Source: Bradyrhizobium sp. ISRA464 (lineage in GTDB: Bacteria > Pseudomonadota > Alphaproteobacteria > Rhizobiales > Xanthobacteraceae). Taken from it: a DNA stretch of 64,000 nt. Made by a program: the position numbers and the translations under genes. The stretch is taken from the NCBI RefSeq assembly GCF_029910095.1, contig NZ_CP094526.1:1674001-1738000 (forward strand), in the 5' to 3' direction. A model generated the notes under the pieces. It made no database searches, was not told the origin of the DNA, and saw only the letters and a list, made by a program, of their open reading frames with translations. Of the stretch, positions 10,021 through 18,230 are shown in pieces. Within the stretch, counting starts at the first letter, position 1, and every line of letters begins with the position of its first letter.

Positions 10021-10869
10021 ATGGAAACCATCGGCAGCCAGAAGATCTGGTCGTTCTTCGATCGCAAGGGCTGCCAGGTCGCGAAGAACTCGGCGGTCCG
10101 GGAGGGGCCCGGGCATCGCGTCGGCTCCTATCTGGAGCTCGCGACCAAGATCGCCGAACTGCAATTCCTCAACCGCGATCATGTGCTGATGTTTCGCGGC
10201 CAGGGTGCCGACCACAGGAACGTCAAGGGCAACAGCTCGCTGAAGCCGACGCTGTTTCGCGGCGGCCGCGGCAATCCGGATCGCGCCACGCTGGTCACGC
10301 GGTTCGAGGCGCTGCAGCGCGCCGGGCAGCTTCTGGTCGGCGACTATACACGAGCGAAGCTGCTCGGCCTCGAGCGGCTGAAGCGCCATCATTTGCTGCG
10401 CTGGTCGATCCTGCAGCATTACGAGGTCTGCGCTACGCCGCTGCTCGACGTCACGCATTCGATCCGGATCGCCGCATCCTTTGCCTCGCTCGCCGGGACC
10501 GATACCGCCTTCCTCTATGTGCTCGGCGTGCCCAATGTGAGCGGCGCGATCACCGCGAGCGCCGAGGCCGGCATCCAGATCGTCCGGCTCTCCAGCGTCT
10601 GCCCGCCTTCGGCGGTGCGGCCGCATATCCAGGAGGGCTACCTCCTCGGCGAATATCCTGATGTGATGGGCTACGAGCAGAAGGAAAACTATTTCGCTTA
10701 CGAGATGGATTTCGGCCGCCGGCTGGTCGCGAAGTTCTCGTTCAGTCCGGCGGCGTTCTGGAAGAGCGACAATTTTCCGCAAGTGGCGCGAAGCGCGCTC
10801 TATCCGTCGGAGCGCAGCGATCCGCTGTACCGGCTGGCCCTCGGCGTGAAGAAGCAGCTGGGCGGATGA
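10021..10869 (+). CDS. FRG domain-containing protein
   Basis: A 282-residue soluble protein with an FRG domain, named for its conserved F-R-G. Here it is VLMFRGQGADH (about 58-68), followed by SSLKPTLFRGG, then LLRWSILQHYEVCATPLLDVTHS (about 122-145). The last block is the usual second signature of the family, with a histidine (QHY) and aspartate (LLDVT) likely at the active or binding site. FRG proteins are often found near defence or toxin genes, and their reaction is not established. No signal peptide or partner gene is present here. It lies between repeats. Confidence 0.8.
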   Translation: METIGSQKIWSFFDRKGCQVAKNSAVREGPGHRVGSYLELATKIAELQFLNRDHVLMFRGQGADHRNVKGNSSLKPTLFRGGRGNPDRATLVTRFEALQRAGQLLVGDYTRAKLLGLERLKRHHLLRWSILQHYEVCATPLLDVTHSIRIAASFASLAGTDTAFLYVLGVPNVSGAITASAEAGIQIVRLSSVCPPSAVRPHIQEGYLLGEYPDVMGYEQKENYFAYEMDFGRRLVAKFSFSPAAFWKSDNFPQVARSALYPSERSDPLYRLALGVKKQLGG

Positions 10870-10952
10870 TTATCTTCCCCGTTATTCCCAGGGCAATCGC
10901 ATCTGCTGATCACGTTGCGCGTTCGATGCATGCGGTTTGGTACCCACAAACT

Positions 10953-11040
10953 CGTCATGCCCGGGCTTGTCCGGGCATCCACGTCTTTGGTTTTCCATGT
11001 GAAGAAAGACGTGGATGGCCGGACAAGCCCGGTCATGACG
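10953..11040. repeat. Intergenic palindromic repeat (family B)
   Basis: CGTCATGCCCGGGCTTGTCC ... CATCCACGTCTTTGG ... AAAGACGTGGATGGCC ... CAAGCCCGGTCATGACG. The same family occurs at 2518-2607 and 27755-27881. Confidence 0.8.
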
Positions 11041-11198
11041 ACGTGGAAACGTCAACCGCAGAGCCCGCTGGTGACATATGCGATTGCCCTGCCCTTGTGG
11101 GGGTGAACCGCGGGCTGAGCGGATCGATACGGGCATCATCCACGCAGTTGCGTTTGCTTGTGGCTGTGACGGATGCGGGGAGTGCACGTCGTGTGACA

Positions 11199-11237
11199 CC
11201 CCTCTCCCTAGCCCTCCCCCGCAAGGGGGGAGGGAAC
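11199..11237. repeat. CCCTCCCCCGCAAGGGGG-type intergenic repeat
   Basis: A GC-rich hairpin with arms CCCTCCCCC and GGGGGGAGGG around GCAA. A second member is at 27946-27969. Confidence 0.6.
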
Positions 11238-11621
11238 CCTTTCGCCGGTGGCTTCCTAACAGGCCAATCACTGAGTTGCCCGTGACGGGCAAATTTCCGC
11301 TTCGCGATTCACCCAACTCAGCGGTCTAATGCGCGCGTCTCACCCACTTGAGGGGCGCTGCCGCTCGACGCCAGCCTGGCTCGCCGCCGGGATGCACGAC
11401 CGAGAGCCTGACCGGACTGTTCGCCATCACGCGCGGCCGATGCCGCTGGCGGCTCCGGTCACGGCGGCGGCGGATCCACGGATCGCAGTCACGGGCAGAC
11501 TCCATCTGAGGCAGGGCGCGGGTTCCCATCGCTTTTCCCGGATTGGAACTGAACCATAAAGGGAGTTGAGGCATTTGTTCTGTGAGCGCTTTCAACCCGA
11601 TCACTCAAGGAAGGCACACCC

Positions 11622-12023
11622 ATGGGACAGTCAAAACCCTACCGTGCATTGGTGGTCGAGGATGATCCGATGCAGCGCGCGATGATTGGTCTGTTGCTGG
11701 AAGAAAGTGATTTCGACGTGATCGCTTGCGAGAGTGCGGAAGCCGCCGAGCTGGTGCTGCAGGGAAGCCCCGACAGCGTGGTGCTGATGATGACGGATGT
11801 CGAGCTGGCCGGCCACATGACCGGCGTCGAGCTTGCGCATGCCGCGAAGCGATACAATCCCGACCTCGACGTGGTCGTCATGTCGGGCAAGCCGTTGCAG
11901 CAATCGCTGCCCGACGGCGCGATGTTCTGGGCCAAGCCGTGGGCGCCGCTGGACGTGATCCGCGTCGCCGAAATGAAAGCGTCGGCACTCGCCGGCGAGG
12001 GCGGCCCGAGCAGGTCCTCATAA
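11622..12023 (+). CDS. Single-domain response regulator
   Basis: A 133-residue CheY-like receiver domain with no output domain. Acidic pair E13-D14-D15 in VVEDDPM, phospho-acceptor Asp59 in MMTDVELAG, Ser88 in VVVMSGKP, and Lys105 in FWAKPW complete the receiver active site. Rhizobial genomes carry many such stand-alone receivers used in phosphorelays. No kinase gene is adjacent, so its partner is unknown. Confidence 0.9.
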   Translation: MGQSKPYRALVVEDDPMQRAMIGLLLEESDFDVIACESAEAAELVLQGSPDSVVLMMTDVELAGHMTGVELAHAAKRYNPDLDVVVMSGKPLQQSLPDGAMFWAKPWAPLDVIRVAEMKASALAGEGGPSRSS

Positions 12024-12125
12024 CGAAGTTGTCAGCGCGGGCAAATAGCAGGAGCCGGTACGCCGCTTCCGCCTGTGCGGATGACGTGCTAATTGCGGGC
12101 GCATGTCCAGCCCGTGGCCGACCAA

Positions 12126-12737
12126 ATGACGCTGTCCTTCCTGCTGACCTCGCTGATCGTGGTCGCATCGCCCGGCACCGGCGTGCTCTACACGCTGGCC
12201 GTGGCGCTGACGCGGGGCTCACGCTCGAGCGTCGCCGCCGCCTTCGGCTGCACGCTCGGGATCGTGCCGCAGATGCTCGCGGCGATGCTCGGGCTTGCCG
12301 CGATCCTGCACACCAGCGCGGCGGCGTTCGCGGTGCTGAAATGGTGCGGCGTCGTCTACCTGCTCTACATGGCCTGGCAGGCGCTGCGCGAGCACGGTGC
12401 GCTTTCCGTCGACACCGAGCTCAAGCCGCGCTCGCGCGGGCGGGTGATCGTGACCGCCATCCTGATCAACATCCTCAATCCGAAGCTGTCGATCTTCTTC
12501 CTCGCCTTCCTGCCGCAGTTCATCGCGATCGACGAGCCGCATCCGCTGGCGCGGATGGTCGAGCTTTCCGGTGTGTTCATGGCGATGACCTTTGCGGTGT
12601 TCGCGCTCTACGGGCTGTTCGCGGCCTCGGTGCGCGATCGCGTCGTCACCCGTCCGAAGGTGATGGCCTGGCTCAGGGGGAGCTTCGCCGCGGGCTTTGC
12701 CCTGCTCGGCGCGAAGCTCGCATTTGCAGATCGCTGA
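12126..12737 (+). CDS. LysE/RhtB-family amino-acid exporter
   Basis: A 203-residue inner-membrane protein with about six membrane segments. The N-terminal VVASPGTGVLYTLAVALTRG carries the family's S/T-P-G-P/T pattern in the first loop, followed by a Gly-rich helix AAFGCTLGIVPQMLAAMLGL and INILNPKLSIFFLAFLPQF, the second family signature (N-P-K). It exports amino acids or similar small molecules. The ATG at 12126 starts directly at the first helix. An upstream Met at 12093 would add a polar leader without support. Confidence 0.88.
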   Translation: MTLSFLLTSLIVVASPGTGVLYTLAVALTRGSRSSVAAAFGCTLGIVPQMLAAMLGLAAILHTSAAAFAVLKWCGVVYLLYMAWQALREHGALSVDTELKPRSRGRVIVTAILINILNPKLSIFFLAFLPQFIAIDEPHPLARMVELSGVFMAMTFAVFALYGLFAASVRDRVVTRPKVMAWLRGSFAAGFALLGAKLAFADR

Positions 12738-12770
12738 CCGCGCACCTATCTGAGCGCGGATGTATCAAAT

Positions 12771-12793
12771 AAAAAAGCGGGCCTTGCGCCCGC
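12771..12793 (-). terminator. Rho-independent terminator of the lysine-rich microgene
   Basis: Stem GCGGGC / GCCCGC with a five-base loop, followed on the minus strand by TTTTTTATTTG. It lies 71 bases after the microprotein stop codon and points the same way. Confidence 0.75.
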
Positions 12794-12864
12794 TGCTCTT
12801 CAAACCGGTTTCCCGCTCTGGGAGCCCGGGCAGGGCACGAGCCGCTACCCGGGCGAGAAACGGT

Positions 12865-12936
12865 TTACTTCTTGGCCTTGGCCTTCTTCTTGGTGGCCTT
12901 TTTCGCCTTCTTCGCCTTCTTCGCTTTCTTAGCCAT
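12865..12936 (-). CDS. Lysine/alanine-rich microprotein (23 aa)
   Basis: A tiny frame, ATG to TAA, made almost only of Lys and Ala in a repeating A-K-K pattern with one Thr (MAKKAKKAKKAKKAT, then KKKAKAKK). About 60 percent of residues are lysine. A good Shine-Dalgarno, GAGAGGATACT, stands just before the ATG, and a T-tailed hairpin follows, so it has the look of a complete gene. The composition is like the tail of bacterial histone H1-like proteins, which bind nucleic acid. That role here is inference only. Confidence 0.6.
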   Translation of the reverse strand: MAKKAKKAKKAKKATKKKAKAKK

Positions 12937-13360
12937 AGTATCCTCTCAGGGTTTCATGGATTGAACGCGACTCCGAGGCATGCTTGGCGGAGGGCCGGCC
13001 TCGCAACATCCTCGGTCACAAACTCAGCAGATTCGCAGCCGACTGCCGCGTGCTGTCACGGCGCTGTCATCACGTTATCCACAGCTGTTATGCGTTTTCG
13101 GCAACTTTTCACTGCATTGTTCGCGCCATCAGCAACCGCGTCGTCGTCCGCATGCTTAACGTTGCGCAAATGGCGGTCGCGTACGCCTTCATCAATTCAA
13201 AACCACAGCATCGGTTGGTGGCTTGCGAGTGAGAGTCCGTTAAGCGGCGCCGCTGCATCCTCTCCGTAAGACAACGGGGATTGTCGTTCGGGGGGAGCGC
13301 CTCAAGGGCGGGGGTTCGAACAGAGGGGAGGCGGTACCTTATGCGGTCTCGGACAAGGCG
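12937..13360. other. Intergenic region upstream of GGDEF gene
   Basis: 424 bases with no credible gene. A perfect DnaA-box nonamer TTATCCACA sits at 13075-13083. It should contain the promoters of the divergent microgene and the GGDEF gene. Confidence 0.45.
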
Positions 13361-14581
13361 ATGCTGAGCGTTCCGACGCTTTGGACAGTGTTCGTCATCA
13401 ATTTTCTCGCGCTCGGCCTGATCTGGGCCTATGTGACGCACAGCTATCCGGCATTCGGCGCGGCCCGGTTCTGGACCGCTTCCTCGTTCGTCGCGGCCTT
13501 CGGCGCCAGCTGCGCAATGCTCCGCGTGGTGATGACGGATTCGCTGCTGCCGCTGCTTGCGGCCGGCACGCTGATGGTTTTCGCCGCGTGTCTTGCCGCA
13601 ATGGGGATCGAGCGGTTCTACAGCAAGCCCGTGACCTGGCGCATCACCGCGTTGACCACTTCGCTCGCCTTTGCAGGCCTCGGCGTCTTCATCTTCGCCT
13701 ATGACAGCATGCCGATGCGCATTTTCGTCTATACGATCGCGCAGATCGCGCCCTTCGCGCTGACGTTGAAGTTGCTGCTTTCGCCGGAAAATGGCCGCGT
13801 CAGCCCCGGTGCACGACTCGCCGGCATCGTCGCCATCGTCATCATCGGCATCTATACGCTGCGCCTTGTCGGCGCCTTGGTGCACCCTGGTGAATTCTCC
13901 TTCGTGCGCTTCAACGCGTCCCAATCGCTCCTGGTCCTCGTGCTGGTCTTCCTGTCGATGGCGCTCAATTTCGGCTTCCTGTTGATGGCAATGGACCGCT
14001 TGCGCAACGAGGTCGCCGATCTCGCGCTGCTCGACGATCTCACCGGTGTCGGCAACCGCCGTCACCTGGCGCGACGGCTGACCGAGGAATGCGCGCGGTC
14101 CGACCGCAGCGGCGAACCGTTCGCGCTGCTGGTGATCGACCTCGACGGCTTCAAGGCCATCAACGACACCTTCGGCCACGCGGCCGGCGACGCCTGCCTG
14201 CAGCACTTCACGTTGATGGCGCAGACCCGGCTTCGGCCGGGCGATATGCTCGCCCGCACCGGCGGCGACGAGTTCTGCATCGTGCTGCCGTCCTCGACGC
14301 TGCGCGAAGGCGCGATGATCGCGCGCCGCGTGCTGGAGGTGTGCCGCGCCGATGCCGAACAGTGCACCGGCAAGGACATCCCGATCGCGGTCTCGATCGG
14401 GGTCGCGCAATGGACCCGCGAGATCGGCATGCATTCCGACCGGCTGATCGCTGCCGCCGACCACGCGCTCTACGATGCCAAGAAGGGCGGCAAGAACGGC
14501 TACGCGACCTACGAGCCCAGGCCGGCCCCGGCGCCCGAGCAGGTCGAGTTGCTGGAGGCTGCCCTCCGAGAGTCGGCCTGA
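13361..14581 (+). CDS. Membrane-bound diguanylate cyclase (GGDEF)
   Basis: A 406-residue protein with about six or seven membrane helices in the first ~215 residues and a C-terminal GGDEF domain. The active-site GGDEF is encoded at 14261-14275. Five residues upstream stands R-P-G-D, an intact RxxD inhibitory I-site, so both c-di-GMP synthesis and product inhibition are expected. DDLTGVGNRRHLARRL marks the start of the domain. There is no EAL domain. The N-terminal helices probably sense an unknown signal in the inner membrane. The cell-wall amidase gene begins two bases downstream, suggesting one transcript. Confidence 0.93.
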   Translation: MLSVPTLWTVFVINFLALGLIWAYVTHSYPAFGAARFWTASSFVAAFGASCAMLRVVMTDSLLPLLAAGTLMVFAACLAAMGIERFYSKPVTWRITALTTSLAFAGLGVFIFAYDSMPMRIFVYTIAQIAPFALTLKLLLSPENGRVSPGARLAGIVAIVIIGIYTLRLVGALVHPGEFSFVRFNASQSLLVLVLVFLSMALNFGFLLMAMDRLRNEVADLALLDDLTGVGNRRHLARRLTEECARSDRSGEPFALLVIDLDGFKAINDTFGHAAGDACLQHFTLMAQTRLRPGDMLARTGGDEFCIVLPSSTLREGAMIARRVLEVCRADAEQCTGKDIPIAVSIGVAQWTREIGMHSDRLIAAADHALYDAKKGGKNGYATYEPRPAPAPEQVELLEAALRESA

Positions 14582-14583
14582 GC

Positions 14584-15231
14584 ATGCTATCGAGCAGCGA
14601 CACCGGACCGCTCCGCATGATGCTTCGCCTGCTCGCTGCGCTGCTTGCGCTTCCTTCCGTTGCCCTTGCCGAAACGCCCGACCTCGCGACGATCGCGCGA
14701 TCCGCGGGCACGCCCGAGATTCCCGGCCTCAAGATGGTCTGGCTGTCGCCCTGGGGCGACGTCGCCAAATCCCATCCCTGGCGCAATATCATCGTGCACC
14801 AGACCGAGGGCCCGGCCGGCTCGGCGCGCTTCGGCGCGCTCGAGCAGCACAGGAATCCGACCCGGCGCGGCGTCATGGTCTGGGTCGAAACCGACGGCAC
14901 GGTCTATTGGGCGGTCGCCGACAATCTCGTGCCGACCCACGGCGACGGCGCCGATCGCAACGACAACAAATACATCGACAACGGCAAGACCTATCATCAG
15001 GTCGTCGGTAGCAATTCCATCGGTGTCGAGTTCGCCGGCAATTATCCCGATGTCACGCGCGGGCCGACCGATGCCCAGATCGCGGCATGGCGGGTGCTGG
15101 TGAAGGTGCTGCGTGCGCGCTACGGCATCCCGCTCGACCGCGTCTATGCGCACAACTGGATCGACTTCAAGGATGCCCGCTACTGCGAAGGCTGCGCGCT
15201 CGCGACGATGGCGCGGCAGTGGGGCAAGTAG
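14584..15231 (+). CDS. N-acetylmuramoyl-L-alanine amidase (Amidase_2 type)
   Basis: A 215-residue exported peptidoglycan amidase. A signal peptide (MMLRLLAALLALPSVALAE) follows a short polar leader, and a second possible start at 14617 removes that leader and may be the true one. Zinc ligands are likely His in NIIVHQTEGP, His in VYAHNWIDF, and Cys in ARYCEG. A Cys third ligand resembles T7 lysozyme rather than AmpD, where it is Asp. NSIGVEFAGNYPD is the usual N-x-x-S-I-G-I-E block. The enzyme cuts between MurNAc and L-alanine. It is probably co-transcribed with the upstream GGDEF gene. Confidence 0.9.
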   Translation: MLSSSDTGPLRMMLRLLAALLALPSVALAETPDLATIARSAGTPEIPGLKMVWLSPWGDVAKSHPWRNIIVHQTEGPAGSARFGALEQHRNPTRRGVMVWVETDGTVYWAVADNLVPTHGDGADRNDNKYIDNGKTYHQVVGSNSIGVEFAGNYPDVTRGPTDAQIAAWRVLVKVLRARYGIPLDRVYAHNWIDFKDARYCEGCALATMARQWGK

Positions 15232-15280
15232 GGGCGGGTAGTCGTCATGCTTGGACGAGGACGCTCGGCCCAGCAACAGC

Positions 15281-15392
15281 CGTCATCGCCCGGCTTGACC
15301 GGGCGATCCAGTATTCCAGAGGAGCGGTTATATTGCGCGCCCTCTCTTGACCGTCGCGGCGTACTGGGTCCCCCGCTTTCGCGGAGGACGAC
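15281..15392. repeat. Composite intergenic repeat
   Basis: Contains GTCATCGCCCGGCTTGACC / GGGCGATCCAGTATTCCAGA and then GTACTGGGTCCCCCGCTTTC / GCGGAGGACGACAG, two repeat modules of the type common in Bradyrhizobium-like genomes. Confidence 0.55.
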
Positions 15393-15426
15393 AGTGGAGT
15401 TGGTGAGAAAGCTACCCAAAAACAAA

Positions 15427-15450
15427 AAAGCCGGCGTTGCCGCCGGCTTT
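15427..15450 (-). terminator. Strong hairpin terminator (copy A)
   Basis: Perfect 10-bp stem AAAGCCGGCG / CGCCGGCTTT with a TTGC loop. On the minus strand it is followed by TTTGTTTTTGGG, so it ends the hypothetical gene at 15478-15870. A nearly identical sequence, including flanks, is at 22537-22560 after rpoH. Confidence 0.8.
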
Positions 15451-15477
15451 CGTGTCTGTTGGCCCGGACGTTCCCCT

Positions 15478-15870
15478 TCAGCGAAATGCCTTGGGAAGAT
15501 CGGGCGACGGCTTCGTCACGATCTGGTGCGCGTCGCGCCAGATCACTTCACGCTGGCGCGAGGTCGTGATCGCTCGCACCGGCAGGCCACCCTCTTCAAG
15601 CAGCCAGGCGCAGTAGCGCGCGCGGCTGATCGCTTCACGGGCTTCGGGATCGAACCAGCAAATGCCCCAGATCGAATCGCGCCGCTTGAAGTGCCGCGCG
15701 ATACGCCCGGGAATCGGCAGATGCTGTCCGAACCAGGTGAACTGGTCGGAAAGCTCCTGCCGAATCCAATCCGGGCAGTCGTTCTGGTGGATGCACCAGG
15801 ACGCACGAAAGAAGCCGCTCTCCACGCGGCTGTGCGGGTGGATGAGCGGTGTAACGAACCGCAAATACAT
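15478..15870 (-). CDS. Conserved hypothetical protein (130 aa)
   Basis: A 130-residue soluble protein rich in Trp, Arg and Phe: FFRASWCIHQNDCPDWIRQE, FTWFGQHLPIPGRI, SIWGICWFDPEAREAISRAR, then a final KPSPDLPKAFR. The aromatic-rich, ordered pattern and a strong terminator 27 bases downstream support a real gene. I recognise no named domain, and no signal peptide is present. It stands alone at the edge of the insertion-sequence region. Confidence 0.6.
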   Translation of the reverse strand: MYLRFVTPLIHPHSRVESGFFRASWCIHQNDCPDWIRQELSDQFTWFGQHLPIPGRIARHFKRRDSIWGICWFDPEAREAISRARYCAWLLEEGGLPVRAITTSRQREVIWRDAHQIVTKPSPDLPKAFR

Positions 15871-16727
15871 GACGACACGGCGCGACGCCGTGTTGCGTCA
15901 CGCCCCTCGTAGTCGGATACGATGAATGGAGGAACAGCCGCTAAGCGGCGTTCGGCGCGTGGCCGCTAGTCGATCACGGATGGGCGGCGGCGGTCGGAAC
16001 GTATCGATCTATACTTCATGCCGCCTCCCTGATGAGCGCTGAACAGAAAGGGCGCGACATCGCGCCCGGGGCGGCAGGACATACACCAGCAAAGGTCCTG
16101 CGACAAGCGTGACGACCTGGGAGCGATTGACTGGAAGGCGGCCCTACTCACCAGTCCTACCGCGAAGGCTGCGCGTAACGGTGGTGCGGCAGGGGGGAGT
16201 AGGGCGCGTACTCATCGAAATCCGGGACGCCCGCTTTCGAGGACGAAGCGGAAATCCGATCCGACCTCAAGGATATCGCCTTCTGACCCAAATGTATGGT
16301 CCGGCCGTGCGTTGCAAGAGGTTTCGTCCATCGGCAGATTCGGTCTTGCATCAATGTATCCGGCCTTTGGTTGGAGCGCCTTGTGCTCCGGGCCATCATG
16401 GATATCAGCGCGCATGCGATCTGATTAGCGGACAGGCCTCGACCGAGCCATTTGGGTCACCAGTGTTCGCATGCGCCGGGAAGACCGATCTCCATCGTCG
16501 TCTCATCCTCTCGCAGACCTTGGCGGGCAAACTAAGCTACATCATCGATAGCTCCTCATTTAGGCTGTTCCTTTGTTCGTGCCTGGCGGCCGTTCCTTCG
16601 TCCCGGCCTGCGCGTGCCGACGGGCCGCGCGCAAGGGGACCGTCAAGGTTGGCCGGCGCACAGGCCTTGCCCCCTCGCTTCCATGCTGCCAGGCCACGCC
16701 TTGATGGCCCCGAGCACGGCGCGAGGA
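15871..16727. other. Gene-free stretch beside IS110 element; contains its noncoding right end
   Basis: 857 bases without a convincing gene. A minus-strand frame around 16212-16415 (including PDHTFGSEGDILEVGSDFRF) looks like the translated shadow of a dispersed repeat rather than a protein. The part nearest 16727 is the noncoding end of the IS110/IS1111-type element and is where its guide RNA would be expected. I could not fix the outer boundary of the element. Confidence 0.45.
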
Positions 16728-17792
16728 TCACGATGGACGGGTCGCATCGGTGTTGATGCACGCGAAGGCGCGCCCCTTGTTGAGAACCGCCCACGCGATC
16801 CGGGCGAGCTTGTTGGCGAGCGCAATAGCGAGCACATTGTGGTGTAGTCGCTTCTTCGCCGCTTCAATCCAGGATTTGAGCCCATAGTGTTCCCAATGCT
16901 TCGGCCCGAGCTTGACCAGCACGACCCAGGCCGCCTGAACGAACAGGGAGCGCAGATAGCGATTGCCGCGCCTTGATATGCTGCCGAGGATTGTGCGGTC
17001 TCCCGTCGAGATCTGTTTTGGGACCAGTCCGAGCCAGGCGCCGAAGTCGCGGCCCTTGGAGAACACGTCGCCGGTGCCGATCGCGACCACCATCGCGCTC
17101 GAGATGATCGGGCCAATGCCGGGCACCGTCATCAACCGATCGCAGTGCTGATCTTGACGGGCGAACGTCTCAATTTCGCAGGAGAGGACCTCGATACGCG
17201 CATCCAGCCGGCGCCAGTCTCCCGCGAGGTCCTCGACCAGGCGCAATATGCGGGAAGAGAGGACATCGGTTCGCGTCGCCAGGATGCTTGGCAGCTCGGC
17301 GCGCAGGAAACGCAGCCCTTGCCGCACCGCAATGCCGCGTTCCAGCAGGAAGGCGCGGATCTGATTGATGATACCGGTACGCTGACTGACCAAGCGCTCG
17401 CGGACGCGATGCAGCGCCTGCAGGTCAAGTTGGTCGGCGGTCTTGGTCGCCACGAACTTCATGGTCGGGCGTTGCACCGCCTCAGCGATTGCCTCCGCAT
17501 CGCGGAAGTCGTTCTTCTGTCCCTTGCTATACGGCCGCACGTATTTGGCTGGCATCAGCCGGGCATTGTGGCCGAGTACCTGTAGCTTGCGGCTGAGATC
17601 ATGCGCGCCGACGCAGGCCTCCATGCCGATCAGACACGGCGGCAGGTTGGCAAGTCGCGCCTCGACCTGGCCGCGCGACCATTTCTGCCGGAGTACGATC
17701 GCACCACGCTGATCGTGCCCTACAACGTGGAACGAGTTCTTGCCGATATCAATGCCGACCACGGCGATTGCGCTGCTAGATTTCTGGGACAT
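16728..17792 (-). CDS. IS110-family transposase, IS1111-like group
   Basis: A 354-residue DEDD recombinase. Catalytic acidic residues are in VVGIDIGKNSFHVV (Asp), LIGMEACVGAH (Glu) and KGQKNDFRDAEAIAEAV (Asp pair). The C-terminal domain carries GIGPIISSAMVVAIG and STGDRTILGSISRRGNRYLR, which holds the conserved serine region. The MPAKYVRPY...KNDxxDAEAI pattern is typical of the IS1111 group. The ATG follows AAGGAG by seven bases and the gene looks intact. Elements of this family recombine through a guide RNA from a noncoding end and usually make no target duplication. Confidence 0.93.
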   Translation of the reverse strand: MSQKSSSAIAVVGIDIGKNSFHVVGHDQRGAIVLRQKWSRGQVEARLANLPPCLIGMEACVGAHDLSRKLQVLGHNARLMPAKYVRPYSKGQKNDFRDAEAIAEAVQRPTMKFVATKTADQLDLQALHRVRERLVSQRTGIINQIRAFLLERGIAVRQGLRFLRAELPSILATRTDVLSSRILRLVEDLAGDWRRLDARIEVLSCEIETFARQDQHCDRLMTVPGIGPIISSAMVVAIGTGDVFSKGRDFGAWLGLVPKQISTGDRTILGSISRRGNRYLRSLFVQAAWVVLVKLGPKHWEHYGLKSWIEAAKKRLHHNVLAIALANKLARIAWAVLNKGRAFACINTDATRPS

Positions 17793-17940
17793 GGCGTGCT
17801 CCTTTTCGGTGCCCCGAGCCAGCTTCGATCACTGGCGGGGCTGGAGCACGGCCGGACCATCCCTGATGTCCCCAGTCAAGCACACAGCGCACGGTTTTCT
17901 CATCTCCACGAGGACTCATCGTGAAGTTCTTGCGCCGATG

Positions 17941-18131
17941 GATCGTGCAGAGGAGAAGGCGGGACCCAAAGACGTCGGTGAACAGGCTCTGATGCGCGGG
18001 TTGGATACCGCATTTCCGTTTTTTCGTCTGGGGCTGTCCTGGTCTAGCGTCGGGCGTCGATCGGATGATCGGCCACATAATGGGTTTCAGGATTTCCCCT
18101 GCCGTGGTCCCACCTTCACCTCTGCACGATT
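17941..18131. repeat. 190-bp unit bounded by 26-bp inverted repeats (MITE-like or IS remnant)
   Basis: 17941-17966 and the reverse complement of 18106-18131 match at 23 of 26 positions (core TCGTGCAGAGG, then GAAGG, then GGGACC). The 139 bases between them hold no frame of note. It lies between the two IS110-family genes. It may be a small non-autonomous element, or paired ends left after loss of a transposase. Confidence 0.5.
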
Positions 18132-18169
18132 GATGTCTGCGACTACCCCTGATCCTGATTGCAACAAAA

Positions 18170-18223
18170 GGGGGCTGTGGGCCGGTCGAGCGCACCTCAC
18201 GACTCGAGCGGTCCACAGCCCCC
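18170..18223 (-). terminator. Hairpin at the 3' end of the second IS110 transposase
   Basis: A perfect 11-bp inverted repeat GGGGGCTGTGG / CCACAGCCCCC with a 32-base loop that itself can pair (GTCGAG / CTCGAG). On the minus strand it is followed by TTTTGTTGC. It starts seven bases past the transposase stop. Confidence 0.7.
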
Positions 18224-18230
18224 AACGACG

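Larger units (their letters stand above)
10870..11621. other. Gene-free region rich in palindromic repeats
   Basis: 752 bases with no credible gene. It contains a family-B repeat at 10953-11040 and a C-type repeat at 11199-11237 (CCCTCCCCCGCAAGGGGGGAGGG). The response-regulator promoter must lie near its right end. A GGAAGG Shine-Dalgarno precedes the ATG at 11622. Confidence 0.6.

Noticed and set aside
13075..13083. Perfect DnaA box TTATCCACA, with a near match upstream of dnaG at 3344
   Set aside because: Single boxes. One such nonamer in a 64-kb window is close to chance; no cluster or AT-rich unwinding region marks an origin.
16109..16756. 215-codon plus-strand frame beside the IS110 element
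   Set aside because: No motif, Arg/Pro/Ala-rich random-like sequence, and its end overlaps the transposase on the other strand.
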